From Hoeflea_A sp965249925 (GTDB lineage: Bacteria > Pseudomonadota > Alphaproteobacteria > Rhizobiales > Rhizobiaceae): a stretch of DNA of 64,000 bases. The notes under the pieces are model-generated. The model was not told the origin of the DNA and did not search any database. It saw only the letters and a program-made list of their open reading frames with translations. Of this stretch, positions 44,030 to 52,982 are shown piece by piece. The DNA is taken from the NCBI GenBank assembly GCA_965249925.1, contig OZ252260.1:806001-870000 (forward strand), read 5' to 3'. Within the stretch, counting starts at the first letter, position 1; every line of letters begins with the position of its first letter. The translations under genes were made by a program, and so were the position numbers.

Positions 44030-45622
44030 CTACGCATCGTCGTTCGGCCGGCCGAATCCGCCGCCCCCCGGCAGCTCCACGACCAGACTGTCGCCAGCCG
44101 GGATCAGGTGTACGCCCTTGCCCTCGAGTGCGGCACCGGAACCGAGCGCGGCGTGTCCCGGTGCGCCCGGATCGCCGCCTTCGCGACCGCGGGCCGGGTG
44201 CTGCATGCGGTCGAAAGTGGCGGCCGACACCGTGAACGGCGCTGCTTCGCGGTTGGCGACTTCGATGACTTGTCCGTCGCCGCCCGGCCAGCGGCCCTTG
44301 CCGCCGGACCCGCGCAGGATCGTTTTGCGCCTGAACCACAGGGGCGCTTGCGTTTCGGTGATTTCGACGGGAATCGATCCGACGCCGCTCGGGAACGCCA
44401 TCGTCGACAGGCCGTCCTTGCCCGGGCGGCCACCGATGCCTCCGATACCGACATTCATGACATTGAACCGCGTTGTGCCGCGTAGCGCCTCGGCCGGCGC
44501 CCGGCCGTGCGCCGAGGCGAGCGCCAATACCCAGATGCTGCCGGCGCTTTCGGCCTGAACCCGTCCAGGCAACGCCTGCGCCAGACAGCCAAACACGGCG
44601 TCAGGAAGCATCTGTCCGATGACATGGCGGGCTGTCACCGGACTCGGCGGCAGCGGGTCGACGCAGCTTCCAGGCTCGGTCACCAGCTCGAAACAGCCGA
44701 GCGAGCCGGCATTGTTGGGCACGTGCGGCGCGATCACCGCCTTCAGGCCGAACGTCACATAGGCTTGGCTGTAGGTGCGCGGCGAGTTGATGCCATGGTT
44801 GGAGGCCGGCGAACTGCCGGTGAAATCGATGATCGCCCGCTCGCCCTGGATTTCCAGGCGCGTGCGGATGACGATCGGTCCCTCGTACCCGTCGAGCGGC
44901 AGGTCGTAGTCGAACTGCCCGTCGGGAAGCTTGCCAATGGCTTCGCGGGTGGCGGCGCGCGACGTTGAAAGGATATGTTCCGCCAGCGGCTCCAATGAGG
45001 TCAGTCGGAACTCGGCCATCATGTCGACCAGCCGGTCGACCCCGGTGTCGTTGGCGCTGACCAGCGACATCAGATCGCCACGCACCTCGACCGGATTGCG
45101 TGTGTTGGCGGTGATGACCGCCAGCAGGTCCTCGTTCAAACGGCCGCCGCGCCGCAGGTAGAGATGCGGGATCAGCGTGCCCTCCTCGAACACCGACTGG
45201 GCGTCTGCGGAAAAACCGATTCCGCCGACGTCGATGACGTGACAGGTGGAGGCGAACAGGCCGACCGCCCTTCCCTCGACAAACGCCGGGGTGACGACGA
45301 CGAAATCGAACAGGTGTCCGGTGCCCAACCAAGGGTCGTTCGTTACCAGCACATCGCCGGGCGCCAGCGTCTCGATCGGATAGCGCTCGAGGAAATGGGC
45401 GACCGCGTTGGCCATCGTGTTGACGTGTCCAGGCGTGCCGGTCACCGCCTGCGCCAGCATCGCGCCGCTGAGGTCGTAGACGCCGGCCGACAGATCGCCG
45501 GCCTCGCGTGCCACCGAACCGAACGCGGTCCGCAGCAGCGATTGCGCCTGTTCCTCGACGACCGAGACCAGTCGATTCCACATGACCTGTGTCTGGATGC
45601 CCTGCAGTGCTTCCCGGATCAT
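44030..45622 (-). CDS. hyuB: Hydantoinase/oxoprolinase subunit B
   Basis: A 530-residue HyuB-type subunit. Family marks include QTQVMWNRLVSVVEEQAQSL at the start, GDVLVTNDPWLGTGHLFDFV, DFTGSSPASNHGINSPRTYS and the C-terminal AGDSLVVELPGGGGFG. With HyuA it forms an ATP-dependent amidohydrolase (hydantoinase, 5-oxoprolinase) or, in related complexes, a carboxylase. It overlaps hyuA by 4 bases. Substrate identity within the family is not predictable. Confidence 0.93.
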   Translation of the reverse strand: MIREALQGIQTQVMWNRLVSVVEEQAQSLLRTAFGSVAREAGDLSAGVYDLSGAMLAQAVTGTPGHVNTMANAVAHFLERYPIETLAPGDVLVTNDPWLGTGHLFDFVVVTPAFVEGRAVGLFASTCHVIDVGGIGFSADAQSVFEEGTLIPHLYLRRGGRLNEDLLAVITANTRNPVEVRGDLMSLVSANDTGVDRLVDMMAEFRLTSLEPLAEHILSTSRAATREAIGKLPDGQFDYDLPLDGYEGPIVIRTRLEIQGERAIIDFTGSSPASNHGINSPRTYSQAYVTFGLKAVIAPHVPNNAGSLGCFELVTEPGSCVDPLPPSPVTARHVIGQMLPDAVFGCLAQALPGRVQAESAGSIWVLALASAHGRAPAEALRGTTRFNVMNVGIGGIGGRPGKDGLSTMAFPSGVGSIPVEITETQAPLWFRRKTILRGSGGKGRWPGGDGQVIEVANREAAPFTVSAATFDRMQHPARGREGGDPGAPGHAALGSGAALEGKGVHLIPAGDSLVVELPGGGGFGRPNDDA

Positions 45623-47715
45623 GACGCCGGCTCCGTGCGGGTCAGCACGATCGACCCGTGCGGGTCGACCACCGCATTGAAGGCAGAGGTGACGATGGTC
45701 GATGTCTCGTCTTCGGCGATGATGGCCGGCCCCTCGATGGTCTGTGCCGCGCCCAGATCGAAGCGCCAGTAAACCGGCGTGTCGCGCACGGTCTGGGACG
45801 GGCCATCGAATAACAAGCGGCTGCCGCGCGGCGACGCGGCCGTAGGCTCGACCCCGTCGGTCGGGTTGTCGCAGGCGTCGTCCAGCAGGCAGGTGACCGT
45901 CACCGACCAGGTGACGATTTCGGACGGCACGCCGGCCAGCGCCACACCGTAAACGGCGCTGTAGAGTTGCTCGAAGGCGGCGTGGATGGCCATCCCGTCA
46001 TCGGCGCTCAGTGTGCCTTCCGGCAATGCGACCTGGATCTCGTGTCCCTGGCCGGCATATCGGATGTCGACGATCCTTTGCATCGACAGGTCACGCCCCA
46101 TCGACGCCGGCCGGACAATTGCCGTCGCCTCGGCTTCCATGGTGTCGAGGATGGCGTTGGCCTGCACCGCATCCCACTGATCGAGCCGTGTCAGACCGCT
46201 GCGCGTCACCTCATAGGATACCGGCGCCCGCAGGAAGCCGATGGCCGAGCCGACACCGGCGCCACGCGGCACCACCATGCGGTCGATGCCGAGCTTTTCG
46301 GCCAGCCGGCACAGATGCAGCGGCGCGCCGCCGCCGAAGGCGATCATTGTGCAGCTGGCAATGTCGCGGCCGCGCTCGATGGCGTGGACCCGAGCGGCGT
46401 TGGCCATGTTCTCCTCGACGATTTCGCCGACACCGACGGCCGGCCACACTTCCGCGAGATCCAGCGGTTCGCCGATCTGGTCGGCAAGCGCCCGTTCGGC
46501 CGCCACTTCGTCCAAGGCGATCTTGCCGCCGGCGAAGGTTGCCGGATCGATCTTGCCTAGCACCAGGTTGGCGTCGGTGACGGTCACCGCCGGACCGCCG
46601 CGCCCATAGCAGACGGGCCCCGGTTCCGAACCGGCACTGTCCGGGCCGACGGTGATGCGCTTCAGCGAATCGACCCGGGCAATGGATCCGCCGCCGGCAC
46701 CGATTTCGACCATCTCGATGACCGGGATGCGCACCGGCCAGCCGGAACCCTTGGTATCGCGATAGGCGCGGGCGATTTCGAAACGGCGGGCCCGTTCCGG
46801 CACGCCGTCGCGGATCAGGCAGATCTTGGCCGTCGTGCCGCCCATGTCGAATGACATCACCTCGTCATAGCCGCTCTGCCGGGCAATGTGGCCGGCAAGG
46901 ATGGCACCACCGGCCGGTCCCGATTCGACAAGCCGGATCGGAAAACGGGCGGCGTTTTCCAGCGTCGTCAGTCCGCCGCCCGACATCATCAGGAACAGCG
47001 GCGCGGTCATGCCGCGCTCGGCCAGCGCGTCACGCAAGCGCGACAGATAGCCGGCGATCAGCGGCCGCACACAGGCATTGGCGCAGGTCGTCGAAAACCG
47101 CTCATATTCACGGATCTGCGGGCAGACCTCATGCGACAGGCAAATGGTGATGCGATCATCCAGCCGCGCGCGAAGGATCTCGGCGGCACGTCGTTCGTGA
47201 TCGGGATGCGCAAAGCCATGCAGGAACCCGACAGCGACGGCCTGCACGTCCATCGCCGCAAGGCGTTCGGCAATGCGGTGCACGCCGTCCTCGTCCAGCT
47301 GTCTCAGCACCGAGCCGTCGGCCGCCAGTCTTTCGTCGACGCCGAAACGCAGATCGCGGCCGACGATCGGCGGCGGCATGTCGATCATCAGGTCATAGTG
47401 GTCGAAGCGCTTTTCGTAACCGAATTCGAGAATGTCCTCGAAGCCGGCCGTCGTGACGAACGCCGTCCGGGCACCTTTCTTCTCGATCAGCGCGTTGGTT
47501 GCCAGCGTGGTACCGTGCACAAAAAGGTCGATCTCTCCGGGCGCCGTCTCCGTATCTCTGAGCAGCAGGTCGACGCCGCGCAGCAGACCCTGTTCGGGCC
47601 GTCGCGCGTCGGTCAGGATCTTAGTTGTGTGCCTGTCTGCACCGGTCTCGAGCACGACATCGGTGAAGGTGCCGCCGATATCTACGGCCAACCGGACGCT
47701 GCGGCCATCCTTCAT
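45619..47715 (-). CDS. hyuA: Hydantoinase/oxoprolinase subunit A
   Basis: A 698-residue ATPase subunit from the ATG at 47715; the frame is open to 47961, but that stretch crosses the regulatory region. The N-terminal phosphate motif RLAVDIGGTFTDVVLETG, then DLFVHGTTLATNALIEKKGA, the ASKHA motif MSFDMGGTTAKICLIRDGV and GPDSAGSEPGPVCYGRGGPA are all intact. It provides ATP-driven activation of an amide or lactam. First gene of the leftward operon; the kynureninase-family gene diverges from it. Confidence 0.93.
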   Translation of the reverse strand: MKDGRSVRLAVDIGGTFTDVVLETGADRHTTKILTDARRPEQGLLRGVDLLLRDTETAPGEIDLFVHGTTLATNALIEKKGARTAFVTTAGFEDILEFGYEKRFDHYDLMIDMPPPIVGRDLRFGVDERLAADGSVLRQLDEDGVHRIAERLAAMDVQAVAVGFLHGFAHPDHERRAAEILRARLDDRITICLSHEVCPQIREYERFSTTCANACVRPLIAGYLSRLRDALAERGMTAPLFLMMSGGGLTTLENAARFPIRLVESGPAGGAILAGHIARQSGYDEVMSFDMGGTTAKICLIRDGVPERARRFEIARAYRDTKGSGWPVRIPVIEMVEIGAGGGSIARVDSLKRITVGPDSAGSEPGPVCYGRGGPAVTVTDANLVLGKIDPATFAGGKIALDEVAAERALADQIGEPLDLAEVWPAVGVGEIVEENMANAARVHAIERGRDIASCTMIAFGGGAPLHLCRLAEKLGIDRMVVPRGAGVGSAIGFLRAPVSYEVTRSGLTRLDQWDAVQANAILDTMEAEATAIVRPASMGRDLSMQRIVDIRYAGQGHEIQVALPEGTLSADDGMAIHAAFEQLYSAVYGVALAGVPSEIVTWSVTVTCLLDDACDNPTDGVEPTAASPRGSRLLFDGPSQTVRDTPVYWRFDLGAAQTIEGPAIIAEDETSTIVTSAFNAVVDPHGSIVLTRTEPAS

Positions 47716-47787
47716 GTTCTGCGCCTGACTCCCTTTGCATTGGGTCGCCTCACCGCGCCTGTGCGGCCCGGCATGGGTGTCGCGATA

Positions 47788-47814
47788 TTGCATATATGAA
47801 ATTTTATTGCAATG
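47788..47814. promoter_or_regulatory. Regulatory motif, hyuA side
   Basis: Inverted repeat ATTGCA...TGCAAT (arms 47788-47793 and 47809-47814) encloses ATATGAAATTTT (47795-47806). The same 12-mer occurs 183 bases away in the other half of the divergent region. It is a candidate site for the XRE-cupin regulator. Confidence 0.6.
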
Positions 47815-47970
47815 TCGAGACATTGGCCGGCATCGCCGCGGTGTCTTTTCGCTTCCCGAGGCAAACCGACATGCATCTGTATAAATTGAAGAAATTCCCA
47901 TGACTTGCGGATACTTGCGGCAGGAGCGGGAGAATCGGTTCCCCGGCGCCCGTTTGCGCATTGACAGGAT

Positions 47971-47989
47971 ATTTCAAATATGAAATTTT
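47971..47989. promoter_or_regulatory. Regulatory motif, kynureninase-family side
   Basis: The palindrome ATTTCA-AATA-TGAAAT (47971-47986) contains the second copy of ATATGAAATTTT (47978-47989). TTGACA, a -35-like box, lies at 47961-47966, so a bound regulator would cover the rightward promoter. Confidence 0.62.
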
Positions 47990-48014
47990 TTCGCGACGCG
48001 AACGGAGGCGGCGC

Positions 48015-49259
48015 ATGATGCTGGACACGGCTGACCTGGAGAGCGAGGCACGGGCCCTCGACGCCGCCGATCCGATCGCCGATATCTGCACACATTTCGA
48101 ACGGTCTGAGGGCTGGATCTTTTTCGACGGCAATTCGGTCGGCCCGGCGCCGAAGACGGCGCGCAGTGCGGCCAACGCACTAGTCGACGACTGGATCGCC
48201 TTGCGCCGCCGCGGCTGGGCCGAGCGGGACTGGGTCGACATGCCGGCTATCCTCGGCGACCTCTACGCCCCGATGATCGGCGCCGGACCCGGCGAGGTCA
48301 TCGTCTGCGACAACACCACGGTCAATCTCTACAAGGCGAGCGGCCACGCGCTGGCGGTTAACCGCGACCATTCGGTGATCGTCACCCAGGCGGACAATTT
48401 TCCGACCGACATTCACGTGCTGCAGGGGTTCGAACAGTTCGCCGACCGCCCTATCAGCCTGCGTCGGGTGCAGTCAGAAGATGAAGCCATCGAGGCGATG
48501 GATGCGGATGTGGCGCTCGCTTCGTTCAGCCATGTCGGCTACAAGTCTGGCCTGCGCTGGGACATGCAACGGATCAACGCGGCGGCCCATGCTAAGGGTG
48601 TGCTGGTGCTATGGGACGTTTCCCATTCGGCCGGCACCGTACCGGTCGATGCGCATGGCAGCGGCGCCGACTACATTGTCGGCTGTGGTTACAAATATCT
48701 CAGCACCGGCCCCGGCGGCCCGGCGCTGATCTACGTCCGGCCCGATCTGGTAGCGCGGGCCTGGCCGCCGCTGTGCGGCTGGATGGGGCACGCCGACATC
48801 TACGCCTTCGCCGCCGATTTCGCGCCGCATGCCGGCATCAAGCGTTTCATATCGGGCACGCCGATGGTCGGTGCCAACGACATCGCCCGCTGCGCCGGCG
48901 AGATCTACGGCCGCTACGAACCACAGGCGATCTGGGCACGGCAAAAATCGCTCAGCGAATTCTTCATCCGCGCGCTGGAAACGCACTGCGGCGATCTGGG
49001 CGTCGAAGTAACCTCGCCGAAGGACTACGACCGTCGCGGGGGCCATGTCAGCTTTCGTGCGCCGGGGGCCGGCCACGTGGTCGAGGCGCTGATCGACGCC
49101 AGGGTCGTATCGTCGTTCCGCAAACCCGATTCGATCCGATTCGGAATCAGCCCCACCGCGCTGACCCACGCCGATATATTTGAGGCTGTACAGCGGCTCA
49201 GGAATATTCTTGTATCGGAAACCTGGAAGGAACCTAAATACGCCGATATCTCGGTGTGA
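48015..49259 (+). CDS. Kynureninase-family PLP-dependent enzyme
   Basis: A 414-residue fold-type I protein from the ATG at 48015 (GGAGG six bases upstream). It follows kynureninase block by block: IFFDGNSVGPAPKTARSA, TQADNFPTDIHVLQGF, SFSHVGYKSGLRWDM, LWDVSHSAGTVPVD, and GCGYKYLSTGPGGPALIYV with the PLP-binding Lys. GWMGHADIYAFAADFAPHAG also corresponds. Kynureninase cleaves the C-beta/C-gamma bond of kynurenine to anthranilate and alanine. No other tryptophan-degradation gene is present, and the partners are HyuAB and an importer, so a related beta-keto amino acid substrate is as likely. Confidence 0.85.
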   Translation: MMLDTADLESEARALDAADPIADICTHFERSEGWIFFDGNSVGPAPKTARSAANALVDDWIALRRRGWAERDWVDMPAILGDLYAPMIGAGPGEVIVCDNTTVNLYKASGHALAVNRDHSVIVTQADNFPTDIHVLQGFEQFADRPISLRRVQSEDEAIEAMDADVALASFSHVGYKSGLRWDMQRINAAAHAKGVLVLWDVSHSAGTVPVDAHGSGADYIVGCGYKYLSTGPGGPALIYVRPDLVARAWPPLCGWMGHADIYAFAADFAPHAGIKRFISGTPMVGANDIARCAGEIYGRYEPQAIWARQKSLSEFFIRALETHCGDLGVEVTSPKDYDRRGGHVSFRAPGAGHVVEALIDARVVSSFRKPDSIRFGISPTALTHADIFEAVQRLRNILVSETWKEPKYADISV

Positions 49260-49337
49260 ACTGGTGCGCCGCGACACCTGTCGCGCGCCACCCAAAATGA
49301 GCCGGCGCAAGGACCGGCAAAAGAGAGGGAGAAGACA

Positions 49338-50543
49338 ATGAAGAAATCGATTCTTGCAGCTGCAGTGGCCGGGCTTCTGGCCGCTTCCGCGCCAGCCTTC
49401 GCCGACGATGTCAAGGTCGGCGCCCTGATGGGCATCACCGGGCCGCTGGCCAATTTCATTCCGCCGATCCTCAACGCCGCCAAGCTGGCCGAAGCCGACG
49501 TCAATGCCGGCGGCGGCATTCTCGGCGGCAACAATTTCGTGCTCGTCGTCGCCGACGGCCAGGCCGCCGCGCAGCCGTCCGTCGACGCCGCTTCCAAGCT
49601 GGTCAATCTGGAAAACGTTGCCGCTATCATGGGCGGTCTGTCGTCCGGCGCCAGCATTGCCGCAGCCAACGCGGTGACCATCCCCAACGGCGTGTTGCAA
49701 GTCTCGCCCACCTCGACCTCGCCGGCCATGACCAACCTGGAAGACAACGACTACGTCTACCGCATCGTGCCCTCCGACAACTATCAGGGCGAGGTACTCG
49801 CCAACATTGTGCTCGACGAGGGCATCAACAAGGTCGCCGTCACCTATGTGAACAACGACTACGGCGTCGGCATCGCCAACACCTTCAACGACGCCTTCAA
49901 GGCGAAGGGTGGCACGGTCACGGCCTTCGAGAAGCATGAAGACAAGAAGAACTCCTACCGCGGCGAACTGGCGACCCTTGCCGGCAGCGATGCCGACGCT
50001 CTGGTGGTCATCGCCTACGCCGGCGGCAGCGGCGCCAAGATCGTCAAGCAGTCGCTGGAAAACGGCTTTTTCGACCGCTTCATCGGCACCGACGGACTCC
50101 GCGACGATCTTTTGATCGAGCAGGTCGGCCCGGAGGCTCTGGCCACGTCATTCTTCTCCTCGCCGACCTCGCCGGGCGATAACCCGACGGCGGACGCGCT
50201 GCACAAACGCTTCGATGAAACCTATGGCGAAGGCTCCGACAAGCCGTTCGTCGACCAGACCTATGATGCCACCATGCTGATTGCGCTGGCCATCGAAAAG
50301 GCCGGCACCACGGATCGCGAAGCGGTCAAGAACGCCCTGCGTGAGGTCGCCAGTGCCCCGGGCGAAGTGGTCGGACCTGGCGAATGGGCCAAGGCCGTGA
50401 AGTTGATCGGAGAAGGCAAGGACATCAACTACGAGGGTGCCTCCGGCAGCCACGAATTCGATCCCAATGGCGACGTGGCCGGCTATATCGGCAAATACGT
50501 GGTCGACGGCGACTCCTACAAGCAGATCGCGGTCTTCGAGTAA
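49338..50543 (+). CDS. Branched-chain-amino-acid-type (LIV) ABC substrate-binding protein
   Basis: A 401-residue protein with signal peptide (MKKSILAAAVAGLLAASA, cleaved after AFA near residue 22) and a type I periplasmic fold: KVGALMGITGPLANFIPP, AAIMGGLSSGASIAAANAV, YVYRIVPSDNYQGEVLAN and VTYVNNDYGVGIANTF. It is the binding protein for the four transport genes downstream. The ligand is probably an amino acid or amide-like compound handled by the neighbouring enzymes. A stem-loop follows the gene. Confidence 0.93.
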   Translation: MKKSILAAAVAGLLAASAPAFADDVKVGALMGITGPLANFIPPILNAAKLAEADVNAGGGILGGNNFVLVVADGQAAAQPSVDAASKLVNLENVAAIMGGLSSGASIAAANAVTIPNGVLQVSPTSTSPAMTNLEDNDYVYRIVPSDNYQGEVLANIVLDEGINKVAVTYVNNDYGVGIANTFNDAFKAKGGTVTAFEKHEDKKNSYRGELATLAGSDADALVVIAYAGGSGAKIVKQSLENGFFDRFIGTDGLRDDLLIEQVGPEALATSFFSSPTSPGDNPTADALHKRFDETYGEGSDKPFVDQTYDATMLIALAIEKAGTTDREAVKNALREVASAPGEVVGPGEWAKAVKLIGEGKDINYEGASGSHEFDPNGDVAGYIGKYVVDGDSYKQIAVFE

Positions 50544-50553
50544 TCGAGCCTCG

Positions 50554-50577
50554 GCGGTCCGTCGGTTGACGGGCCGC
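50554..50577 (+). other. Stem-loop between the binding-protein gene and livG
   Basis: GCGGTCCGTC/GACGGGCCGC, ten pairs including one G-U, with a 4-base loop. No T-run follows, so it is more likely to protect the 3' end of the binding-protein mRNA than to terminate. This arrangement is known in other importer operons and raises binding protein over permease. Confidence 0.55.
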
Positions 50578-50587
50578 TGGCCGGTCC

Positions 50588-51376
50588 ATGACGGAACTTC
50601 CGCGCATCCGACTTGACAATGTCACCATGCGTTTCGGCGGGTTGACCGCCGTGCACGACTGTAGTTTCGACATTCCGGCCGGCCGTATCACCGGACTGAT
50701 CGGACCCAACGGCGCCGGCAAGACCACCGCCTTCAACGTCATCGCCGGCCTGCTGACCCCGACCAGCGGACGCGTCCTGCTGGACGGCGAGGACATCACC
50801 CCGCTACCGGCGTTCCGGCGGCAGGCGAAGGGCCTTGCCCGCACCTTTCAGCTGGCGCACGAGTTCGGCCGCATGACGGTTATCGAAAACCTGATGGTCT
50901 CGGCCGGCAACGCCACCGGCGAAAACATCTGGAACGCAGTGTTCCGGCCCGGACAATGCCTGTCGCAGGAGCAGGCCGCCTATGACAAGGCCATGCGGAC
51001 GCTCGGTTTTCTGGAGATCGAACAGCTTGCCGGTGAACTGGCCGGCAATCTGTCGGGCGGTCAGAAGAAGCTGCTGGAGCTGGGCCGCGCTCTGATGCAG
51101 GAGCCGGCCATTATCCTGCTCGACGAGATCGGCGCCGGCGTCAACCGCACGCTGCTCGGCAAGATCGCCGACAAGATCACCCAGCTCAACCGCGAGTCCG
51201 GCTACACCTTCTGCCTGATCGAGCACGACCTCGATTTCGTCGCCAGGCTGTGCGACGGCGTCATCGTCATGACGCAAGGGGAAGTGCTGATGACCGGCAC
51301 GGTCGACGACGTGCGCAGCGACGAACGGGTCATCGAGGCCTATTTCGGCGGCGGCAAATACCAGGAAGCTTCATGA
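50588..51376 (+). CDS. livG: LIV-type ABC transporter ATPase, LivG-like
   Basis: A 262-residue ATPase. Walker A LIGPNGAGKTTAFN, signature NLSGGQKKLLELGRALM, Walker B IILLDEIGAGVN, and FCLIEHDLDFVARLCD with the H-loop. In Walker B the usual DEP(A/T)AG reads DEIGAG, but the catalytic Glu is kept. It overlaps the next ATPase gene by 4 bases. With LivF it drives the importer. Confidence 0.93.
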   Translation: MTELPRIRLDNVTMRFGGLTAVHDCSFDIPAGRITGLIGPNGAGKTTAFNVIAGLLTPTSGRVLLDGEDITPLPAFRRQAKGLARTFQLAHEFGRMTVIENLMVSAGNATGENIWNAVFRPGQCLSQEQAAYDKAMRTLGFLEIEQLAGELAGNLSGGQKKLLELGRALMQEPAIILLDEIGAGVNRTLLGKIADKITQLNRESGYTFCLIEHDLDFVARLCDGVIVMTQGEVLMTGTVDDVRSDERVIEAYFGGGKYQEAS

Positions 51377-52098
51377 GCCAGCGCATTCTCGATGTGCTGG
51401 ACGTCAGCGCCGGCTACGGCGGCCAACCGATCATCAGCGACATCAACCTGCACGTCGATCAACGGCAGATCACCGTCATCATCGGCCCCAACGGCGCTGG
51501 CAAGTCGACCCTGCTGAAGGCGGTATTTGGCCTCAACGAGCACTTGGCCGGCGAGATCCTGTTCGAAGGCGCGTCGATCTTCAACGCACCGACGGCCGCG
51601 CTCGTGCCCATGGGCATTTCCGCCGTGCCGCAAACAAACAACGTCTTTCCCTCGCTCAGCGTCGAGGAAAACCTCGATGTCGGTACCTTCGCGGCGCCGC
51701 CGCCGGATGCCGACGCCACCAAGGCGCGCATCCTCGATCTGTTTCCGGACCTGAAGGAAAAACTCGACCAGCCGGCCGGCGAGCTTTCCGGCGGGCAGCG
51801 GCAGATGGTGGCGCTCGGCCGGGCGCTGATGAGCGAACCGAGGCTGATCCTGCTCGACGAGCCGACCGCCGGCCTGTCGCCGGCCTTCCTGGAAGTGATC
51901 TTCGATCTGCTGAAACAGGTGCGCGACAGCGGCGTGTCGATCCTGATGGTCGAACAGAACGCCAAACAGGCGCTGATGATCGCCGACTACGCCTACGTGC
52001 TGGTCAACGGGGCCAACGCCTTCGAGGGTACCGGCGCGGCGCTGCTGGCCGATGACGAAGTGCGCCGTTCCTTCCTCGGCGGAGGCGTGTCGCAATGA
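51373..52098 (+). CDS. livF: LIV-type ABC transporter ATPase, LivF-like
   Basis: A 241-residue ATPase from the ATG at 51373, overlapping livG by 4 bases. Walker A IIGPNGAGKSTLLKAVFG, LivF-type AVPQTNNVFPSLSVEENL, signature ELSGGQRQMVALGRALM, Walker B LILLDEPTAGLSPAFLE and MVEQNAKQALMIADYAYVL are intact. It overlaps livH by 4 bases. Confidence 0.94.
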   Translation: MSQRILDVLDVSAGYGGQPIISDINLHVDQRQITVIIGPNGAGKSTLLKAVFGLNEHLAGEILFEGASIFNAPTAALVPMGISAVPQTNNVFPSLSVEENLDVGTFAAPPPDADATKARILDLFPDLKEKLDQPAGELSGGQRQMVALGRALMSEPRLILLDEPTAGLSPAFLEVIFDLLKQVRDSGVSILMVEQNAKQALMIADYAYVLVNGANAFEGTGAALLADDEVRRSFLGGGVSQ

Positions 52099-52982
52099 TC
52101 GATTTCATCAATTTCTACCTGGTTCCGGGCCTGACGCTGGGCAGTATCTACGCACTCGGCGCGGTCGGCATCTCGATGATTTTCGGCATTTTGCGCTTCG
52201 CCCATTTCGCCCATGGCGACCTGATGACCGTCGGCGCCTACGCGGCACTCACCACCGTCTGGGTGCTGGGCATCCCGGCGCTCGCCGCCATACCCGCGGC
52301 GATCGTCGTCACCTGCATCGTCGCGCTGCTTGCCGACCGGCTGTTCTACAGGCCGCTGCGCGATCTGCCGACGATCTACACGGTCATCGCCTCGTTCGGC
52401 GTGGCGCTGATCCTGCGCTCCATCGTGCAGACCGTCTGGGGCACCGACAGCGAGGTCTATATGACCGGTTTCCAGAGGCCGATGGTGCTGTTCGACACTT
52501 TCCGCCTGGCGACCCGCCACGTGCAGATCATCATCGCCACCGCGGCGTTGACCGTCGCGTTGCACCTGTTCCTGACCCGCACACGGATGGGCAAATCGAT
52601 GCGCGCCGTCGCCGACGACCCGGCGCTCGCCAGCGTCGCAGGCCTCGACACCGAGAGGGTCATCCGCTGGACCTGGATCATCGGCGCCGGCCTGGCGGCG
52701 ATCGCCGGTGTCTTCGTCGGCCTCGATACGGACGTGCACACCAACCTGGGCTGGAACCTGCTTCTGCCGATGTTCGCCGCCGCGCTGCTCGGCGGCATCG
52801 GCAAACCGCTTGGCGCTATCGCCGGCGGACTGATCATCGGCATCGCCGAGGAGATCTGCACCTTTCCGGTGTTCGGCGTCAGCCTCATCTCGCCCAGCTA
52901 CAAGACCGCCGTCGCCTTCGTCATCATGGTGCTGATCCTGATCTTCCGGCCGCAGGGGCTGTTCAAGGGAAGGATGATCTGA
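52095..52982 (+). CDS. livH: LIV-type ABC transporter permease, LivH-like
   Basis: A 295-residue permease with about eight spans. GLTLGSIYALGAVGISMIFG and RFAHFAHGDLMTVGAYAAL at the start are LivH hallmarks; MRAVADDPALASVAGLDTER is the coupling loop. The family-typical AAALLGGIGKPLGAIAGGL follows. It shares a base with the livM start (TGATG). Confidence 0.94.
   Translation: MIDFINFYLVPGLTLGSIYALGAVGISMIFGILRFAHFAHGDLMTVGAYAALTTVWVLGIPALAAIPAAIVVTCIVALLADRLFYRPLRDLPTIYTVIASFGVALILRSIVQTVWGTDSEVYMTGFQRPMVLFDTFRLATRHVQIIIATAALTVALHLFLTRTRMGKSMRAVADDPALASVAGLDTERVIRWTWIIGAGLAAIAGVFVGLDTDVHTNLGWNLLLPMFAAALLGGIGKPLGAIAGGLIIGIAEEICTFPVFGVSLISPSYKTAVAFVIMVLILIFRPQGLFKGRMI

Noticed and set aside
48015..49259. 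Firm call of kynU in tryptophan degradation
   Set aside because: No tryptophan dioxygenase or formamidase gene is present; the neighbours point to another substrate.
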